From NCBI RefSeq assembly GCF_964106895.1, contig NC_133616.1, forward strand, positions 15,015,013 through 15,079,012: a stretch of 64,000 bases of DNA, given 5' to 3'. The position numbers were made by a program, and so were the translations under genes. The notes below the pieces were generated by a model that saw nothing but the letters and a program-made list of their open reading frames with translations, searched no databases and had not been told where the DNA came from. Source of the DNA: Numenius arquata (taxonomy: Eukaryota; Chordata; Aves; Charadriiformes; Scolopacidae). Below, piece by piece: positions 62,078-64,000 of this stretch. Numbering within the stretch: the stretch's first letter is position 1; every line of letters starts with the position of its first letter.

Positions 62078-62124
62078 CTTAAAAACACAGCCAAAATCCC
62101 TTGCAGGCAGTAAGAATGACCCAT
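62078..62124 (-). CDS. C9: C9 exon 1 signal peptide (candidate)
   Basis: A minus-strand ATG (62124-62122) opens MGHSYCLQGILAVFL plus two bases (AG), then GTAATA. This is the phase needed to complete a Ser codon with exon 2. The result is a short signal-like segment joined to SSSEKAF. Weak points: the donor and the initiation context are imperfect and no promoter was identified. A rival candidate at 62446-62480 (MIMFFSLFSNL, donor GTAAAT) has the same phase. Exon 1 could also lie beyond the window. Confidence 0.3.
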
Positions 62125-64000
62125 GAAGAGCAGTGTCTAGGAGGAGCACCTAAAGGAGTGATCAGACTCAAGAGATCCTAAAGAGTCTCCCAAAAATTCC
62201 TATAAGTCATTATTTTGAGTCTAAAATAAAAATTCCAGGCAGGAAAGGCTGAGTTGCACTTTCAAATGCAAAGGGTAGTCTTTGAGCTGACTTTCAGATG
62301 GCACAAGTTTTCACATAATCCCAACTAAGCAACTTCTGCAAGAATATTCATTGAGTGATGTACACACACCCCAGGGCCCCCTCTGGGTTAATGTACAAGG
62401 TTCACATGATTTGCAGCAGATCCAGCTTTAGGGTTTTGGATTTACTTGAGGTTAGAGAAGAGGGAAAAAAACATAATCATAAAAAGCTCATTGCAAATGA
62501 GTTTCATGAACTCTGAAACACCAACAACGCATCCACTACCCAGATTGATCTGGAAATTCAAAGGGACACATGTGGAAAAAGCATTTTATTCAATATCATT
62601 GTTTAGAAAAACCAAAGATATAAGGAAAATGGGCAGGCTTGTCACCTCCACATTAAACCCAAGGAGATAGTGTTACTGAAAAACCATGCTGAAACAGGAG
62701 CTATTAAGTCACACAATTTAAATAGGAGTGGAGATTAAAAGAATGTCACTGAAGGTGGCAGCTGGGAGCAAGAACTTCAGAGACACAAGTGGAAATCAAA
62801 ATATCTTCTCTGCTGTCCATTACTGAGGAGTTTTGAGGGATGGAAGAGTGCTCTTTAGAATGGAAAGGCATTTCACAGACAGTACACAAAATTGCTCATA
62901 CCTTGTCTTGGATTACACAATACACTCTGTACACCCTCAGGCCACACAGCTTTGGTGATTTGTTGTTGATCCATACTTCAAAATACAGAGCTGTTTAGTT
63001 CATCAGTTAACAAAACTAGAAACTTAAGAAAAAGTCTTGGTTTGATAATTAGCACTGGCCAAGAGAAGAGTCACAGTGCTCTTGAATTTGGAGACACGAT
63101 AGCATCTCATGAGGGCATAGGTTTGCTGACTGTAGTTGCTAGCACAGTCATGAAGCCGCATAGTTTTTGGTATGATGTGAAGTTAAGCTGCTGGCCCATG
63201 TTTCCTGCTAGTGACTCTCTGTAATAATCATATCTTCTGGCTGGATTGTTTTTAACTGAATATATCAAGCCTGTGCTTTAATTAGATCTGAATGCCAAAA
63301 TAATAATAACCATCAAAACATAGGGAGAGAGGAATGCAGCAGTCTTTATAGTTTTGAAGGCTGCTTTTCAAAGTCTGTTCAGGTATTTCAAGCAATAATG
63401 GCAGCAGCCACCCTCAGACCTAGACGCACATGCAAGGGGCAATACATGCTTGTTCAGGTAGCATTCACATCATCACAAAATGCTTCTCATACTGCAATTT
63501 ATGTTTTAAAACAGATGGATCCAAATTTATTTTTAACATACCTATATCTGAGACTCACATTCGTTCACCATTTAGTACTGACCATTGTCATAACTTACAT
63601 ATAGACTAGGCAGCTCTATTTCAAGTAGTGTAGCTCTTCACTTGTTTTCACATGGTATTTTTGTAGAGATTAAGCCTTTAGTTCTCCTTCTAGTGATACT
63701 TACAGTGAAAAACCAAAGGCTAGATTTCTAAAGAATTAGAAACAGGCAGTCTAGAAGACTTTAAATAGGAATAGAACTGCTGTCAGCATAAAATTGTGCA
63801 TCTCCGGATAGAAACAAATTGAGATTAGATTGTATTTTCACACTCGTGTAATAGAAAAATTGCCTGAGCTCCACCTCCCTGCACGAACACAGCTTCAACT
63901 GCTATCAGCCACCTTTATTGTACCACATACATCCAAAAGAAGTGGATAAACCATTTCTATTTGATTCCTTAATATACAGCAAAAAGTAGCTTCCTTTTTA
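62125..64000. other. Right flank, no gene assigned
   Basis: AT-rich DNA with only short frames. Nothing matching the neighbouring DAB2 gene expected from human synteny was recognised. Confidence 0.5.

Larger units (their letters stand above)
43455..62124 (-). other. C9: Complement component C9 gene span
   Basis: C9 is the last terminal complement protein. It joins C5b-8 and polymerises into the membrane attack pore. Ten exons (2-11) are assigned between 58936 and 43543 on the minus strand. All ten have GT-AG junctions, and reading phase is conserved at every junction (1708 coding bases including stop). Domain order is TSP1, LDLRA, MACPF, EGF-like, C-terminal TSP1. Exon 1 (signal peptide) is tentative, so the right limit is uncertain. 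With a short exon 1 the precursor would be about 585 residues. C9 lies upstream of FYB1 on the same strand, with about 6.7 kb between its poly(A) signal and the FYB1 5' exon. Confidence 0.93.

Noticed and set aside
62902..62990. Minus-strand block bounded by AAACAG and GTATGA with an open, protein-like frame (FEVWINNKSPKLCGL)
   Set aside because: Only about 30 open codons, no family recognised and the flanking splice sites are weak; chance is a sufficient explanation.
1..64000. tRNA, rRNA, CRISPR array, phage or bacterial operon signals
   Set aside because: None was seen; gene structure, splice sites and CR1 repeats are those of a bird nuclear genome.

Overview
This is a vertebrate, almost certainly avian, nuclear window. 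Genes are split by consensus GT-AG introns. The sequence is AT-rich with long non-coding stretches. The dominant repeat is the CR1 LINE (chicken repeat 1), with 5'-truncated copies in both orientations, many ending in the octamer-like tail ATTCTATG. No microbial, viral or CRISPR-like system was seen. Two genes are recognised, both on the minus strand and in tandem: complement component C9 on the right and FYB1 (ADAP, a haematopoietic adaptor) on the left. This is the C9-FYB1 order known from human 5p13, a segment that corresponds to the chicken Z chromosome; placing this window on Z is inference.

Layout, left to right. 1-8756: FYB1 intron following the large coding exon. 8757-9906: the large FYB1 exon (383 codons plus one base). 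9907-36653: FYB1 intron 1, about 26.7 kb, holding several CR1 copies and a GC-rich island at 22.7-23.9 kb. 36654-36656: the FYB1 start codon, the only coding triplet of a 5' exon that ends exactly at ATG|GTAAGT. 36.7-43.45 kb: the C9-FYB1 intergenic spacer, with a very old CR1/L3-type LINE, two CR1 copies and an AT microsatellite. 43.45-58.94 kb: ten C9 exons (2-11) with phase-consistent junctions. 58.94-64.0 kb: C9 intron 1 and/or upstream DNA; the signal-peptide exon is only tentatively placed.

The C9 exons encode, in order, TSP1, LDL-receptor class A, MACPF, EGF-like and a second, C-terminal TSP1 domain. Mammalian C9 lacks this last domain, while fish C9 and C6/C7/C8 have it. The donor before the last exon, G|GTTAGT, carries an in-frame TAG, so failure to splice would yield a shorter, mammal-like C9. 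This is the most interesting signal in the window.

The two genes both belong to immunity but act apart. C9 is a secreted pore-forming terminal complement protein, whereas FYB1 is a cytosolic adaptor in T-cell, platelet and myeloid adhesion signalling. Nothing here suggests they form an operon-like unit.
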